A stretch of 14,849 nt of DNA from Nitrospirota bacterium (lineage in GTDB: Bacteria > Nitrospirota_A > Leptospirillia > Leptospirillales > Leptospirillaceae): NCBI GenBank assembly GCA_021838765.1, contig JAKCCY010000063.1, forward strand, positions 1 through 14,849, read 5' to 3'. Every line of letters starts with the position of its first letter. Within the stretch, counting starts at the first letter, position 1. The translations under genes were made by a program, and so were the position numbers. Under the pieces are notes generated by a model. The model was not told the origin of the DNA. It made no database searches and saw nothing but the letters and a program-made list of their open reading frames with translations. Below are positions 14,239-14,849 of the stretch, piece by piece.

Positions 14239-14849
14239 GTGGATGAATCTTCCGTTATGGACTGGTTTAATCAGCACACCCCTGACAAGCGTGTGCTTCT
14301 CAAAAAAGATGGTATTCTTTTTCATCAGGGAGATTTTCCGGACTTCCTCTATCTCGTTCGGGAGGGGTGTATTGTGATGGTCAAGGAGAGCCCTTTTGGC
14401 AACCCGTTTATTACGGAGCGACTTGAGTCATCCGAGTTTTTGGGAGGTTTTGCCGTTTTGGGGGAGTTCCCTTATCCCGCAACGGCCCGCGCGGAGAGAC
14501 CTTCGGTTGTCGAAGGATATTCCGCAGAAAAAATCAGGAATGCGCTGGTTGCGGAGATTTCCTTCCGGAGAGGGTTTTTCAGGGAGATCGGCGTTCGTGT
14601 CCAGGATCTTCAGTCGCGTCTTCTGATTTCCCCCGAGCCGGTGAAGATTCGCCTGGCACGAGTCATTGTATCGTTATGCAAGAAAAGTCGGGATATGGGG
14701 TTGTCTTCTCTCGGGACAGATCCCGTGGAGATTGAGGTGACGAGAAAAAGTCTGTCGCTCATGGCGGGGACGAGTGTTGAGAGTGCTATCCGGCTGACAA
14801 GATCATGGGAAAACGCAGGATATCTGGATCTTTCCAAAAGAGGACATGT
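14239..14849 (+). CDS. Crp/Fnr-family transcription regulator (3' end beyond window)
   Basis: The open frame runs from GTG 14239 to the window edge (203 codons). GGAGG at 14228-14232 gives ideal spacing and an in-frame TAG at 14218-14220 rules out a much longer start. The N-terminal half reads as a cyclic-nucleotide-type beta-roll: ILFHQGDFPDFLYLVREGCI (about 26-45), then FLGGFAVLGEFPYPATARA (about 67-85). A linking helix follows (EIGVRVQDLQSRLL), and from about residue 167 a winged helix-turn-helix, TRKSLSLMAGTSVESAIRLT then WENAGYLDL. In the nucleotide pocket the usual Gly-Glu and Arg-Ser pairs are replaced by Gly-Gly and Ala-Thr, so cAMP binding is doubtful. The cysteine cluster of FNR is absent. 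The ligand is therefore unknown. It is transcribed away from the membrane-protein gene. Confidence 0.85.
   Translation, partial: MDESSVMDWFNQHTPDKRVLLKKDGILFHQGDFPDFLYLVREGCIVMVKESPFGNPFITERLESSEFLGGFAVLGEFPYPATARAERPSVVEGYSAEKIRNALVAEISFRRGFFREIGVRVQDLQSRLLISPEPVKIRLARVIVSLCKKSRDMGLSSLGTDPVEIEVTRKSLSLMAGTSVESAIRLTRSWENAGYLDLSKRGH

Noticed and set aside
14202..14246. A 14-codon leader peptide overlapping the Crp/Fnr-type start
   Set aside because: It has no ribosome site at useful spacing and sits in a candidate operator; chance is sufficient.
1..14849. CRISPR array, tRNA or rRNA genes
   Set aside because: I saw no regularly spaced repeats, no cloverleaf with a TTC-type T-loop and no rRNA signature in the window. 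This was by eye only, so a short tRNA could be missed.

Overview
The window looks like chromosomal DNA from a Gram-negative-type bacterium of moderate GC content. Five gene products are recognisable: RecC, RecB, an IS605-type transposon, a beta-CASP ribonuclease and a phospholipid-type acyltransferase fusion. The gene styles and codon use remind me of Leptospirillum (Nitrospirota, acidophilic iron oxidisers). That is an impression from memory, not something the sequence proves.

Layout: positions 1-162 are the right end of one IS605-family element whose body lies to the left of the window: the last 47 codons of a tnpB plus the terminal hairpin. Positions 163-448 hold no convincing gene but contain a clear inverted repeat. 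recC (449-3703) and recB (3700-7386) overlap by four bases and encode the two large subunits of the exonuclease V repair machine. No recD is visible. Directly after the recB stop lies a second, nearly complete IS605-type element (about 7387-9316). It has a leftward Y1 transposase gene (tnpA) broken by a single-base frameshift, and a rightward, intact-looking tnpB RNA-guided nuclease. The 3' end of tnpB and the right end of the element probably carry the guide (omega/re) RNA. The right ends of the two elements are about 88% identical by hand alignment and lie in the same orientation, so recCB is flanked by direct repeats of IS605 sequence.

Right of the element, a beta-CASP metallo-beta-lactamase-fold ribonuclease (9434-10849) is translationally coupled by an ATGA overlap to a three-domain protein (10846-13533). 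Its domains are an AMP-forming acyl ligase, an acyl carrier domain and a PlsC-type acyltransferase. A small two-helix membrane protein of unknown function (13542-14114) is on the opposite strand, convergent with the fusion. It diverges from a Crp/Fnr-type regulator (from 14239) that runs off the right edge. The region between these two genes has palindromes that could be operators.

How the genes work together: recC and recB form one repair operon. The ribonuclease and the acyl ligase/acyltransferase form a second translationally coupled pair with no obvious functional link. The IS elements are accessory. The most interesting points are the two TnpB guide-RNA loci with different predicted guides, the frameshifted transposase beside an intact TnpB, and the built-in carrier domain of the acyltransferase fusion.
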